Assembly: GCA_937944055.1 (NCBI GenBank)
Contig: CALDZJ010000016.1
Location: 1 to 57,906 of the forward strand
From: an uncultured Verrucomicrobiales bacterium
GTDB lineage: Bacteria; Verrucomicrobiota; Verrucomicrobiia; Verrucomicrobiales; Akkermansiaceae
Length of the DNA stretch: 57,906 nt
Direction of reading: 5' to 3'
The notes beneath the pieces were generated by a model, which worked only from the letters and a program-made list of their open reading frames with translations, ran no database searches and was not told where the DNA came from. Numbering within the stretch: position 1 is the stretch's first letter; every line of letters begins with the position of its first letter. Made by a program: the position numbers and the translations under genes. Shown here in pieces: positions 45,253 to 53,278 of the stretch.

Positions 45253-45422
45253 AGTCGCAGTGGGTTAGGGTTTTCTGACCGGCAAGGGGTGAACTTTCGG
45301 CCAGAACTAACGGTGATTTTTTTTAGAACTTATCCTGAGTGAGGGGGAATTTGCAATAAAATCCTCTTTTATTTGGGGGGCTGAGGTGATTTTTGAAAAA
45401 GGCTGTTTTGGGAGCCGTTGCT

Positions 45423-46229
45423 TCATTTTTTCAAATGAGCGGTGATGGAAAAGTACTGCTGGGCGATTTTCAGGACGCCGGGAAGGGAGCTAGCGCCTTT
45501 GGGCGAGAATTCAGATCTGGGGACGGTGAAGAGCCATGAGCCATCGTCTTGGAGGCTGAATTTTTGTGTTTGATCGGATGAGATTTGGCCATCGCTTGAG
45601 AAGAAGTAGAGCTCGGCGGGGGAGGTTTTTTTGAGGCCAGAGAGACGCATTTTAAGGAGGGGGGCATCTGGTTCGTTGAGCAGGGTGGCGTGGAGCTGGT
45701 GTTCGCTGGTGGGGAGTTCTGATAGGGCTTTTTTGATGAGGGCCTGAGCGGTGGGATCTACGATCGGTTCTGCGCTTACCGGAAGAGTCATGTCGAAGCT
45801 CTTTAGGCCGGGGAAACAGCCTTTTGCGCAGCACATCCACTGGGCTTTGGCACGCAGAGTGACGAAGGGCGCTACGAGCTCTGCTGGAGGGGTGATGGTG
45901 ACAAGGAGGGTGACGGGGCGTTCATATCCGTGGCAGGGGTAGGGGCCCATGAAGGAGTTTTCTGGATGGGGCCAAGAAATTTCTGAGGCGGTAAAACCTG
46001 CAGGAAGGGTCCACTCGATGGAGGTCGCGACGCCTACGATTCCGGGGTTTTTCCAGTATGAGTGGAAGCCCGCGAAATGATGAAGGTGAAGGCCCAGCGT
46101 GAAGGGGCGCCCGGGGCTGACGCTGCGAGTCTCAGAAATGAGGTCGATCGCGAGTCCGGGACCTTTGAGCTGCCCATCGTAAGCTCGGAGGGAGGCGATG
46201 AACAAAGTGAGGAGTAAAAAAACCTTCAT
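45423..46229 (-). CDS. Exported protein with stand-alone DsbD N-terminal (thiol-disulfide) domain
   Basis: 268 residues with a signal peptide (MKVFLLLTLFIASLRA). The family pattern is the DsbD alpha / DsbC-like domain: GRPFTLGLHLHHFAGFHSYWKNPGIVG, PYPCHGYERPVTLLVTITP and KAQWMCCAKGCFPG with the redox cysteines. In E. coli this domain is fused to a membrane transporter and a thioredoxin domain; neither is present here or nearby. It probably passes electrons to periplasmic partners from an unlinked donor. A weak A/T hairpin (AATAAAA/TTTTATT, about 45355-45373) lies just past its stop codon. Confidence 0.85.
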   Translation of the reverse strand: MKVFLLLTLFIASLRAYDGQLKGPGLAIDLISETRSVSPGRPFTLGLHLHHFAGFHSYWKNPGIVGVATSIEWTLPAGFTASEISWPHPENSFMGPYPCHGYERPVTLLVTITPPAELVAPFVTLRAKAQWMCCAKGCFPGLKSFDMTLPVSAEPIVDPTAQALIKKALSELPTSEHQLHATLLNEPDAPLLKMRLSGLKKTSPAELYFFSSDGQISSDQTQKFSLQDDGSWLFTVPRSEFSPKGASSLPGVLKIAQQYFSITAHLKK

Positions 46230-46291
46230 AGAGGAGTTCTATTACGTTTGCGAAGGGCTCGCAAATTTCACCGGAGTGCTGGCGGGTGCTT

Positions 46292-46918
46292 TTAGCGGGG
46301 AATGATGTAGGAGCGCCCGGTGATGATGGTGCTTCCGGAGATGCCATTGGCCCGCTTGATGGCTGAGATGGAGGTGCCGTAGCGCTTGGCGAGGCCGTAG
46401 AGGGTGTCTCCCTTTTTCACGACGTGCCGCCTTGTTGTGGGTTTGGCGGCTACGGGCTTGGGCCGAGGCTTAGGCTTTACGAGGACTGGTCTGGGCTGAG
46501 GTCTAGGAGCTGGCGCGACTCTGGGCACAACTCTGGGCGGGGTGACTGGACGGGCGATCGGGGTAACTGGGACCACTGGGACTGGGGTAGCCTGAGCGAC
46601 TGGAGCGGGACGCGGTGCTGGTCTGGTGCGTGGTTTAGGCTCAGGTCTTACTTTTGCTTTAGCGATTGGTTTGACTCTAGGCTGAGCTTTGGGTTTCGGG
46701 CTTGCTTTGGGCTTTGCCTTGGCTTGGGCCGTGCGAGCTGAGCGGCGCTTTGAGCCACGCTTTGGCGGGTTATCAGCCCATGCTTCCACGTAGTTTCCAT
46801 CTTCATCAAAGGGGCCAACATCTGGATTATAAGCGGGCGTCCCCTTGGAGCCGGAGCAGCTGACGAAGATGAAAGAAGTCAGAAGGAGGACGGAAAGTTG
46901 GCAGAATCGCAGAAACAT
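46292..46918 (-). CDS. LysM-domain lipoprotein
   Basis: About 208 residues from the ATG at 46918; a TTG eight codons upstream is also open. The signal peptide ends in a lipobox (FIFVSC), a long Lys/Pro/Arg/Ala-rich linker (about 50-165) follows, and the C-terminus is one LysM domain: HVVKKGDTLYGLAKRYGTSISAIKRANGISGSTIITGRSYIIPR. LysM binds peptidoglycan, so the protein probably tethers the outer membrane to the wall; the linker length would span the periplasm. Confidence 0.85.
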   Translation of the reverse strand: MFLRFCQLSVLLLTSFIFVSCSGSKGTPAYNPDVGPFDEDGNYVEAWADNPPKRGSKRRSARTAQAKAKPKASPKPKAQPRVKPIAKAKVRPEPKPRTRPAPRPAPVAQATPVPVVPVTPIARPVTPPRVVPRVAPAPRPQPRPVLVKPKPRPKPVAAKPTTRRHVVKKGDTLYGLAKRYGTSISAIKRANGISGSTIITGRSYIIPR

Positions 46919-47094
46919 GAGTGAAAGGGGGGTGGATCTCAAGAGGGTGAATTTTTTTGATGAGCCGATGGCTTGCTCAGGGAAGACTGTTACTTTTGAG
47001 ACGCTGTGACAATCTCACGAATTCAGCTTCTCAGCAAGGATAGGCATTTGAAAAATTCCGCTTTTAGCTTCTCTTGACCATTTTCCTAGGCTAT

Positions 47095-47275
47095 CGAGCC
47101 CCGCCGCTCCCCTCGAAAGGGAGCGGTGATTTCGGGAAGCCCTTCGTAGGGGCAGGAAATTGATGGGGAATCCGGTGCCTTTCGTGCCTTAGGGTGGAAG
47201 AATTCCGGAGCGGTCCCGCCACTGTGAGCGCTGATTTTTTTTCTTTGAAAATCGGAGCGAGCCAGATCGCCAGCC
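47095..47275 (+). promoter_or_regulatory. Cobalamin riboswitch
   Basis: The B12 aptamer is recognisable: GGGGAATCCGGTG at 47164-47176, AATTCCGGAGCGGTCCCGCCACTGTGA at about 47200-47227 (T-loop and core), and the B12-box-like AGCCAGATCGCCAGCCTG at about 47260-47277. An 8-bp hairpin (CCGCTCCC/GGGAGCGG, 47104-47126) lies near the 5' side. After the aptamer, ACCTG...CAGGGGT followed by six T residues (about 47310-47327) could be the switch terminator. It should turn the receptor gene off when cobalamin is plentiful. Base pairing is read by eye; exact edges are approximate. Confidence 0.88.
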
Positions 47276-47334
47276 TGATGTCTTTTTTAGAATCAGAAAC
47301 CTGCGGATTTCAGGGGTCTTTTTTAGAGCACTTA

Positions 47335-49188
47335 ATGACACATCAAATGAGGGCCCTCATCGGGCTGACAGGATTACTGAGCACTGGCCAAGGCTTCGCT
47401 CAGATGGTCGAGGAATTCGAGGCGGTCACCGTATTAGCGCGGCGGATCACTTCAACGAGCGAGGAGCATGTCTCTCGCATCACGGCGATTCGCGGTGAGG
47501 AACTGGCTCGCCAGCAGAGGCATCTTCTTCTGGAGTCACTGAATCTGAACCCGGGGACACAGGGGCTTTCTACCGCTGGTCTAACGGGGAATACGGGGAC
47601 GGTGATCATACGAGGTTTGCCATCGAGCTACCAACAGATCGTGGTGGATGGCGTGAAAATTGCCGATGTGGCAAACCCGGTAGGGAGTTTTCTAGGAAGC
47701 GCCAATTTAGGTCAGATTGATCGCCTTGAAGTCCTCCGGGGGCCTCAGAGTGTCCTCTTTGGCACTGGAGCGGGTGGGGGAGTCTTGGGCTATGAGACGG
47801 CGGTTGGTGAGGGAGCCCCTTCCTTCAAGTTCTTCGGAGAAGGGGGGAGTTTCGAGAGTTTCCGGAGCGGCCTTAGCTCACAGGGGAAAATTGGCAATTT
47901 CTCATACGGAGCCGAGCTGGGCTATCAGGTCACTGCGAATGATACTTATGCCGCGTTGCCGATTCACGACTTCGAGCAAGGATACGCGAACCTCGCTCTG
48001 GAGTGGGAGGTGGGAGATGATCTACGCTTGAAGTTCAGCTACCGAGGGACCGATAATTTTTTAAGAACCCGCTCCATCACGGAGTTCGGCACGTCGGATT
48101 CTGAGGTCCACACTGAGACTTCGATCTTCGCGCTGAATGCCTTTTATCAAGTCAACCCTGCTTGGCAGTCGCGCTTTACGCTAGGTTACTATCAGGAGAA
48201 CTTTGCGGGTGATTTTTTGTCCGCTTTCGGCTCGTCTCGCTTCGGGATCGATTACGAGCGCTTCACCTTCAACTGGAGTCATGAATTAGAAGTTTCTGAT
48301 TCGCTGAGCGCGGTGGCTGGCGTGGAGCTTGGGAAAAGTGATTTCTCAAACACGAGCGGCCAAGCGACTGAGCAGGAGAATTATGGCGCTTACGCCAAGC
48401 TTTACTACCGCCTCTCGGAACGTCTCTCACTAGAGGCGGGGGGGCGCTATGATGAGCATGATGAATTCGGCGGGGATCGTGCGTGGAGCTTGGGAGCCAT
48501 TTACACCATCGAGCAAAGCGATACCCGTTTGCATGCGCGCTTGAGTGAGGCTTTCCGAAATCCCACGCGCCTTGATTCTGAGTTTTTCCAGTCGCTTTTC
48601 TCGACTCAAGAGGCGAACCCGGATCTGCAATCTGAGACGATCAGGGCTTATGAAATCGGAGTGACTCAAGCCTTCGGGAATCACAAGGCGGAGCTGACTT
48701 ATTATCATCAAGAGGTCACGAATGCTGTGGTGACTGAGAGCCTCGGACTGGGGCGGACTCGGCGGATCAACTCTCCGGGGGAGTCATCGCTGAGCGGCTT
48801 GGAGTTGGCGGCGAGTGGTCATTTTCTCAATGAACGCCTGCGCTATCGGCTCGCTTTCACGGCGCAGTTTGATGAAGAGGTGATCGATCTCCCTGACTAC
48901 TTCGGAAGCCTCGATGTCTCCTATGATGGCGGTTCATATTTGCTGGGAATCGGGGTGAGTTATGCTGATGGGGCCGCTTACCTTCCGGCGGGAAATCCAC
49001 AAACTGACGACCGCCTCGTGACGCGGATTTATGGAGAATATCAACTCACGGAGTCCGTGCGTTTTCATGCTCGGATCGAGAACCTTTTCGATGAAAATTA
49101 TGAACTTTTTTCAAATGCCTTTGGTCAAGGAAGTGAGATCATAGGACCGGGACGGGCTTTCTCGCTAGGAGCGACGGTGACGTGGTAG
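47335..49188 (+). CDS. TonB-dependent outer-membrane receptor, probably for cobalamin
   Basis: About 617 residues from the ATG at 47335 (or 47347). Upstream codons of the open frame fall inside the riboswitch, so a later start is needed. A signal peptide (RALIGLTGLLSTGQGFAQ) leads to a TonB-box-like FEAVTVLARR, the plug domain (GTVIIRGLPSSYQQIVVDGVKI, LGQIDRLEVLRGPQSVLFGTGAGGG) and a 22-stranded barrel ending in the outer-membrane signal FSLGATVTW. The riboswitch strongly suggests BtuB-like uptake of cobalamins, but no btuCDF or cob genes are in the window. It has no direct downstream partner. Confidence 0.9.
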   Translation: MTHQMRALIGLTGLLSTGQGFAQMVEEFEAVTVLARRITSTSEEHVSRITAIRGEELARQQRHLLLESLNLNPGTQGLSTAGLTGNTGTVIIRGLPSSYQQIVVDGVKIADVANPVGSFLGSANLGQIDRLEVLRGPQSVLFGTGAGGGVLGYETAVGEGAPSFKFFGEGGSFESFRSGLSSQGKIGNFSYGAELGYQVTANDTYAALPIHDFEQGYANLALEWEVGDDLRLKFSYRGTDNFLRTRSITEFGTSDSEVHTETSIFALNAFYQVNPAWQSRFTLGYYQENFAGDFLSAFGSSRFGIDYERFTFNWSHELEVSDSLSAVAGVELGKSDFSNTSGQATEQENYGAYAKLYYRLSERLSLEAGGRYDEHDEFGGDRAWSLGAIYTIEQSDTRLHARLSEAFRNPTRLDSEFFQSLFSTQEANPDLQSETIRAYEIGVTQAFGNHKAELTYYHQEVTNAVVTESLGLGRTRRINSPGESSLSGLELAASGHFLNERLRYRLAFTAQFDEEVIDLPDYFGSLDVSYDGGSYLLGIGVSYADGAAYLPAGNPQTDDRLVTRIYGEYQLTESVRFHARIENLFDENYELFSNAFGQGSEIIGPGRAFSLGATVTW

Positions 49189-49272
49189 ATGGCGAGATGA
49201 AAGTGGGGGTCAGTCCTGATCGAGGAACCCGTAGATTTAAGCCTAGGCTGAGGCTTAAGCTGAGGCCCTAGC

Positions 49273-49308
49273 CTTAGCGGAGCAATCTAGCTTAGCGGAG
49301 CAATCTAG
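49273..49308. repeat. 18-bp tandem repeat, two copies
   Basis: CTTAGCGGAGCAATCTAG is exactly duplicated at 49273-49290 and 49291-49308 in the 266-bp gap between the receptor gene and argB. A related palindromic AGGCTGAGGCTTAAGC stretch precedes it. Confidence 0.8.
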
Positions 49309-49319
49309 CTTGATCCCAA

Positions 49320-49360
49320 TGTGCAGGAGAGTGGAGACTTTCATCCCTCTCTCCTGCACA
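49320..49360. terminator. Strong intergenic hairpin between convergent receptor and argB genes
   Basis: TGTGCAGGAGAG and CTCTCCTGCACA form a perfect 12-bp stem around a 17-base loop, between the ends of two convergent genes. It is well placed to stop both, but no T-run follows on either side, so it may instead block RNA decay or be a small repeat element. Type is a best guess. Confidence 0.5.
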
Positions 49361-49454
49361 AGGAACAACAACGTAAGACCCCTTCGGGTCGATGGGAAGT
49401 TGGACCAAATCTTCTTTTTGTCATCCAGAAATATGCGGTATTTTCGGAATGATC

Positions 49455-50324
49455 TTAGCGGATTTCGGTGCCGATCCCTGATTGGGTGAAGATCTCTAGA
49501 AGGAGAGTGTGCGGAGTGCGGCCATCGATGAAGTGGACCTTTTCAACGCCGCTTTGTAGGGCCTCTCGTGCAGAGGTGATTTTAGGGATCATTCCGCCAG
49601 AAATGGTGCCGTCGTCCATGAGTTTTTGCGCTTCATCGCTCGAGATTGACTCGATCAAGGTCGTCTCATCAGAAGGGTCACGCAGTAGCCCGGGAACGTC
49701 AGAAAGGTAGACGAGTTTGGCGGGCTTGAGAGCGCAGGCGAGGGCTGCCGCCGCGAGATCAGCGTTAATATTATGAGTTTCCCCGCTGTCTTCATGCTGA
49801 CCGAGGGGGGAGATGACCGGCACAAATTCTGATGAAAGAGCGGTGGCGACTTCTTCAACAAGAACCTGTGAGACTTGGCCAACGCGCCCAATATCGACCT
49901 CTTGATGCTCGGCATTAGTGCCGAAAAGCTGCCGAGCTTTAAAGACTGAGGTCCCGTGAATCGAGGTCGCCTTGCCCCCGAATTCATTGATCGTCTCCAC
50001 AAGGGATCGATTGATTTCGCCATGCAGCGTGTCATCCACGATTTTGATCGCTTCCTCGGAGGTGACGCGTAGTCCGCCGATGAACTCAGCATTCAATCCG
50101 GATTTTTTCATCGCGGCAGAGATGGCCTTGCCCCCGCCATGCACGATGACGGGGCGGATTCCGGCAACTTCTAGGAAAACGATATCGCGCATGACCTCGC
50201 GGACCAGAGCGGGATCATCCATGGCTGAGCCCCCCATCTTAATGAGGAAGGTTTTCCCGCGGAAACGTTGGAGGTAGGGAAGGGCCTTGATGAGCACGGA
50301 GGCTTTTTCAGCGGCGGAGGTCAT
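49455..50324 (-). CDS. argB: Acetylglutamate kinase
   Basis: 289 residues. ATP-dependent phosphorylation of N-acetylglutamate, the second step of arginine synthesis. FLIKMGGSAMDD is the N-terminal nucleotide-binding lysine and glycine loop, VIVHGGGKAIS the substrate loop, NINADLAAAALACALKPAKLVYLSDVPGLL the core and GGMIPKITSAREAL the C-terminal part. An N-terminal helix of about 25 residues is present as in arginine-sensitive hexameric forms. No other arg gene is nearby. Confidence 0.97.
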   Translation of the reverse strand: MTSAAEKASVLIKALPYLQRFRGKTFLIKMGGSAMDDPALVREVMRDIVFLEVAGIRPVIVHGGGKAISAAMKKSGLNAEFIGGLRVTSEEAIKIVDDTLHGEINRSLVETINEFGGKATSIHGTSVFKARQLFGTNAEHQEVDIGRVGQVSQVLVEEVATALSSEFVPVISPLGQHEDSGETHNINADLAAAALACALKPAKLVYLSDVPGLLRDPSDETTLIESISSDEAQKLMDDGTISGGMIPKITSAREALQSGVEKVHFIDGRTPHTLLLEIFTQSGIGTEIR

Positions 50325-50405
50325 GCGGTGAGCCTAATGAGGGGAGATGGATTTGACCATGGTAAAGGCGTTGAGCGCGGCGGTAAAAGCGGAGAGAAGA
50401 GAGAG

Positions 50406-50993
50406 CTACTTCCCCGTGATGAGATACCAGTGATAGAGCGCGAACTCCCCGAAGAGGAATTTCGACTTCGCCCCTAGGGAGCGGAAGCGAGAGGAAGGAG
50501 TGGCTGAGACATAGACTTCTAAATCGAGGTCGCAGGCCATTCGGCGAGCTCGCTTGAGGTGCCAAGGGTCACTGACGAGAACGGCATGTTCAAAGCCCTT
50601 CTCCGCCATGATGACTTTAGCCTCCTTGAGATTGTCTAGGGTATTGAGAGACTCGAGCTCCGCGTGAATGGCATCCCGCGGGACTCCTTGTTTTACACAG
50701 TATTCTAGGCCCACTTCTGATTCGGCAAAGTCAGCACCTTTTCCGTATCCGCCGGTTAGGACTAAGCTACGCACTGCGCCATTTTGATGGAGATGAATCG
50801 CGTGGTTGAGCCGTTCACGTAGCACGGGAGAGGGTTTGTCATGCCAAGCAGCGGCCCCGAGAACGATCACGCAGTCCGCCTCACGTTTAAGATCAAGATG
50901 GCCCACTCTGTGGATATCCCAAAGCTGCCCACCGATATACATCAGGAGTAAGGCGCTTAGGATGATGATGAGACGTCGGCGAGAGAAAGGCAA
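50406..50993 (-). CDS. YdcF/SanA-family (DUF218) membrane protein
   Basis: 195 residues. One N-terminal membrane helix (about 7-25) and a DUF218 domain: DCVIVLGAAAWHDKPSPVLRERLNHAI, LVLTGGYGKGADFAESEVG, NTLDNLKEAKVIM and VLVSDPWHLKRARRMA. Members such as SanA and ElyC affect envelope integrity and peptidoglycan or antigen-related processes. Reaction unknown. It lies between folP-ribD_C and argB on the same strand, with an 81-bp gap to argB. Confidence 0.88.
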   Translation of the reverse strand: MPFSRRRLIIILSALLLMYIGGQLWDIHRVGHLDLKREADCVIVLGAAAWHDKPSPVLRERLNHAIHLHQNGAVRSLVLTGGYGKGADFAESEVGLEYCVKQGVPRDAIHAELESLNTLDNLKEAKVIMAEKGFEHAVLVSDPWHLKRARRMACDLDLEVYVSATPSSRFRSLGAKSKFLFGEFALYHWYLITGK

Positions 50994-51042
50994 AACGAGA
51001 AGGAGGAATGGGGCGAATTATGCATCCACCTGTTAGGAAGAA

Positions 51043-52521
51043 TCAAGGGAGCTTTTTAGTGTAGGTTAAAAAGAACTCATCCTCATCATTGGGTGAAAAT
51101 TGTGAGAGTTCATAGTGGCGAGACTGAGGGAGAAAATCACCAGGCTGGCCAGTAAGGGTCGGCGCATCTCTCCCCCCCAACACAGTGTGAGGCGCCCAAG
51201 TGAGATTTATTTCATCCACCACATCGAGTTCGAAGAGTTCTTTCACCAAGCGGCCTCCTCCTTCGCAAAGCAGGGTGTTCATTCTGGGCTCTTGGCGGAG
51301 TTTTTCTAGAAATTCTGCGAGGGTGCTGCGGTGGATTTTGGCGGGGAGATCTGGAACGGTAGAAGCAGAAGTCACGATGAGATGGCGCTCACCACCCTCG
51401 GAGGTGAAGAGGGGATGCTGAGGATCAAATTGACCACTCTCCGAGATGACGCAGCGCCAAGGACTCAGATCCGCCACGGAGAGCGTCATCTGATCCGCTT
51501 CTAAGGTCCCGCGCCCCACGAGGATCGCATCAGCTCTTTTTCTGATTTCAAGAAGGCGAGCGAGATCGTTTTCCGAGGTGAAATGAGCGGGAGATTTCCC
51601 GCTTGTGGAAATTTTCCCATCAGCAGAGATGGCGAGGTTCAGGATGATGCGTAATTTTTTCGGAGGCAGCGGAGTCAGGACCTTGAGAGCCTCCCAACAG
51701 GCCCGCGTATTATGAACGCGGAAGATGTGAGCTCCTTTCGCGAAGCCCTGGGTGAGTAAGGCGATGGTTCCTGGGTCACGCTCCCTCGGATCAGGCAGCT
51801 CTAGAACGTCCCCGATAATGGTCTTTCGAGAAATGGGAAGGAGGACGGGGCAGCCCAGCTTGGTGAGTTTTTCTAATTCGCGAAGGACGAGGAGGTTATC
51901 GTCCTTCTGCTTGGCGAAATCGAGCCCCGGATCGAGGATGATTTGTTCTATAGAAAGGCCAGCAGTTTGCGCGATTTTGATCTTCTCTTTAAAGAAGGTG
52001 AGCATGGAGCCCATCAGGTCATCCCAGCGTTGATGAGTGTGGGAAATTTTAGGTTGCCCCACCGAGTGCATGATCAGAAGGGCCACGCCATGCGCTGCGC
52101 AAAGTCGGGCATTCCGATCATCTGGGAGCGCTGACATGTCGTTCAGGAGATCGACCTGCTCCTTGATAATCTCAGCGACGACCTCGGGCCGCCAAGTGTT
52201 AATAGAGAGTAAGACGGGGGAAAGTTGCTCCTCATCAGCTCCGCGTGTTTCATCTCGGAGGCTTGGCCAATGGTTTAAAAATGACTTCAAGCGGCGGACT
52301 TCTTCACTGACCGAAATAGCGTCGCGGTTCGTGCGGGCCGATTCCGCTCCGATGTCGATGATGTCTGCGCCCTCCTGAATGTGACGGCGCGCCTGCTCCA
52401 GTGCTTCGCGCGGGTCTAGGGTGCCATCGCCAGAAAATGAGTCATCGTTAATGTTTACGATGCCCATGAGCAGGGGGCGGCGGGGAAAGGAAATACTCCT
52501 TGCTGGAAGTTTCAGAATCAT
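51043..52521 (-). CDS. folP: Dihydropteroate synthase fused to RibD C-terminal (dihydrofolate-reductase-like) domain
   Basis: 492 residues in two domains. Residues 1-280 are a dihydropteroate synthase TIM barrel joining p-aminobenzoate to the pterin diphosphate: MGIVNINDDSFSGDG (19-33), ADIIDIGAES, DLLNDMSAL, DPGLDFAK, PISRKTIIG (229-237) and HIFRVHNTR. Two deviations stand out: the usual SIDT pterin-binding motif reads SINT with Asn108, and HD near the end reads HN. Residues 287-492 are a RibD_C reductase domain (NADPH-binding, DHFR-like fold): RIILNLAISADGKI, ADAILVGRGTLEAD, LLCEGGGRLVKELF, TVLGG. The upstream SDR stop overlaps its ATG (ATGA), implying coupled translation. The second domain may make dihydrofolate or a related pterin. 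Confidence 0.88.
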   Translation of the reverse strand: MILKLPARSISFPRRPLLMGIVNINDDSFSGDGTLDPREALEQARRHIQEGADIIDIGAESARTNRDAISVSEEVRRLKSFLNHWPSLRDETRGADEEQLSPVLLSINTWRPEVVAEIIKEQVDLLNDMSALPDDRNARLCAAHGVALLIMHSVGQPKISHTHQRWDDLMGSMLTFFKEKIKIAQTAGLSIEQIILDPGLDFAKQKDDNLLVLRELEKLTKLGCPVLLPISRKTIIGDVLELPDPRERDPGTIALLTQGFAKGAHIFRVHNTRACWEALKVLTPLPPKKLRIILNLAISADGKISTSGKSPAHFTSENDLARLLEIRKRADAILVGRGTLEADQMTLSVADLSPWRCVISESGQFDPQHPLFTSEGGERHLIVTSASTVPDLPAKIHRSTLAEFLEKLRQEPRMNTLLCEGGGRLVKELFELDVVDEINLTWAPHTVLGGRDAPTLTGQPGDFLPQSRHYELSQFSPNDEDEFFLTYTKKLP

Positions 52522-53189
52522 GGAGCGGTCAGAGAGGCTCCATTATCTGCGGGCGTCAGGGAGGTCAGATAGGGAGCGGCGGTGGTGGCCCAACTTTCGG
52601 CTGAGGGATAGTCTGCGGCGGCTTCGCCCATGCAGGTGTAAAGCATGCTTGTGGCGATGATTCCGGGGTTCAGAGCAACTGTGCCCATGCCCGCTGGGAG
52701 GTCCTCAGCGAGGGCTTTGGTGAGGCCTTCGATAGCCCACTTGCTGGTGCAATAAGGCGCGACACCCGCTGAGGTAGAGCGGCCCCAGCCGGAGGAGAGA
52801 TTCACAATGATCCCCTTTTCTGCGCTTAGCATGGCAGGGAGGGCATGGCGAATGAGGTTGGCAACCCCATTGATATTGATCGAGGTCAGTTGATCAAAGT
52901 CATCCGCGCTGATCTCCCAAAGAGGAGCGGGGGGGTGAATGATAGCGGCGTTGTTAATGACGAGGTCCGGCGCGCCGCCACAGGCTAGAGCGGATTCACA
53001 GAACTCTGCTACGGAAGAGTCACTGGCGACATCCACCGCAAAAAAATGCCCGTCTGGGAATTCTTTCTTCAGGTGAGCGAGGGCGATTTCATTCCGTCCG
53101 CAGCCGACCAAAAGGTGCCCCGCTTTTAAAAATTCTGGCACTAAAGCCCTGCCTAATCCCGCCGTGCAACCAGTCAACCATATCGTCAT
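52518..53189 (-). CDS. Short-chain dehydrogenase/reductase coupled to the folate fusion gene
   Basis: 223 residues of an SDR: TGCTAGLGRALV is the cofactor glycine motif, LVINNAAI the structural NNA, NLSSGWG...YCTSK the Ser-Tyr-Lys triad, ALNPGIIATSML the post-active-site loop. ATG at 53189 is preferred over the upstream start at 53225, because the first beta-strand begins there. Its TGA overlaps the ATG of the FolP-RibD_C gene by one base. Some SDRs of this size are pteridine reductases (FolM, PTR1); with this neighbour such a role is reasonable but unproven. Confidence 0.85.
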   Translation of the reverse strand: MTIWLTGCTAGLGRALVPEFLKAGHLLVGCGRNEIALAHLKKEFPDGHFFAVDVASDSSVAEFCESALACGGAPDLVINNAAIIHPPAPLWEISADDFDQLTSININGVANLIRHALPAMLSAEKGIIVNLSSGWGRSTSAGVAPYCTSKWAIEGLTKALAEDLPAGMGTVALNPGIIATSMLYTCMGEAAADYPSAESWATTAAPYLTSLTPADNGASLTAP

Positions 53190-53278
53190 TGCCAAGATCC
53201 TAAGTCGCTTTCCGAGTAATGACAATCGCGCTCAGCGTCGGAGTTTATCGTCGGAGTTCGGTTTAGGGGTGAGGAGAT

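Noticed and set aside
45355-45373. AATAAAA/TTTTATT hairpin near the DsbD-domain gene as a terminator
   Set aside because: A/T-only stem, expected by chance in AT-rich intergenic DNA; mentioned only as a weak structure.
47194-47334. Longer TonB receptor reading frame starting at 47194
   Set aside because: Those codons overlap the cobalamin aptamer and give no signal peptide; the later ATG does.
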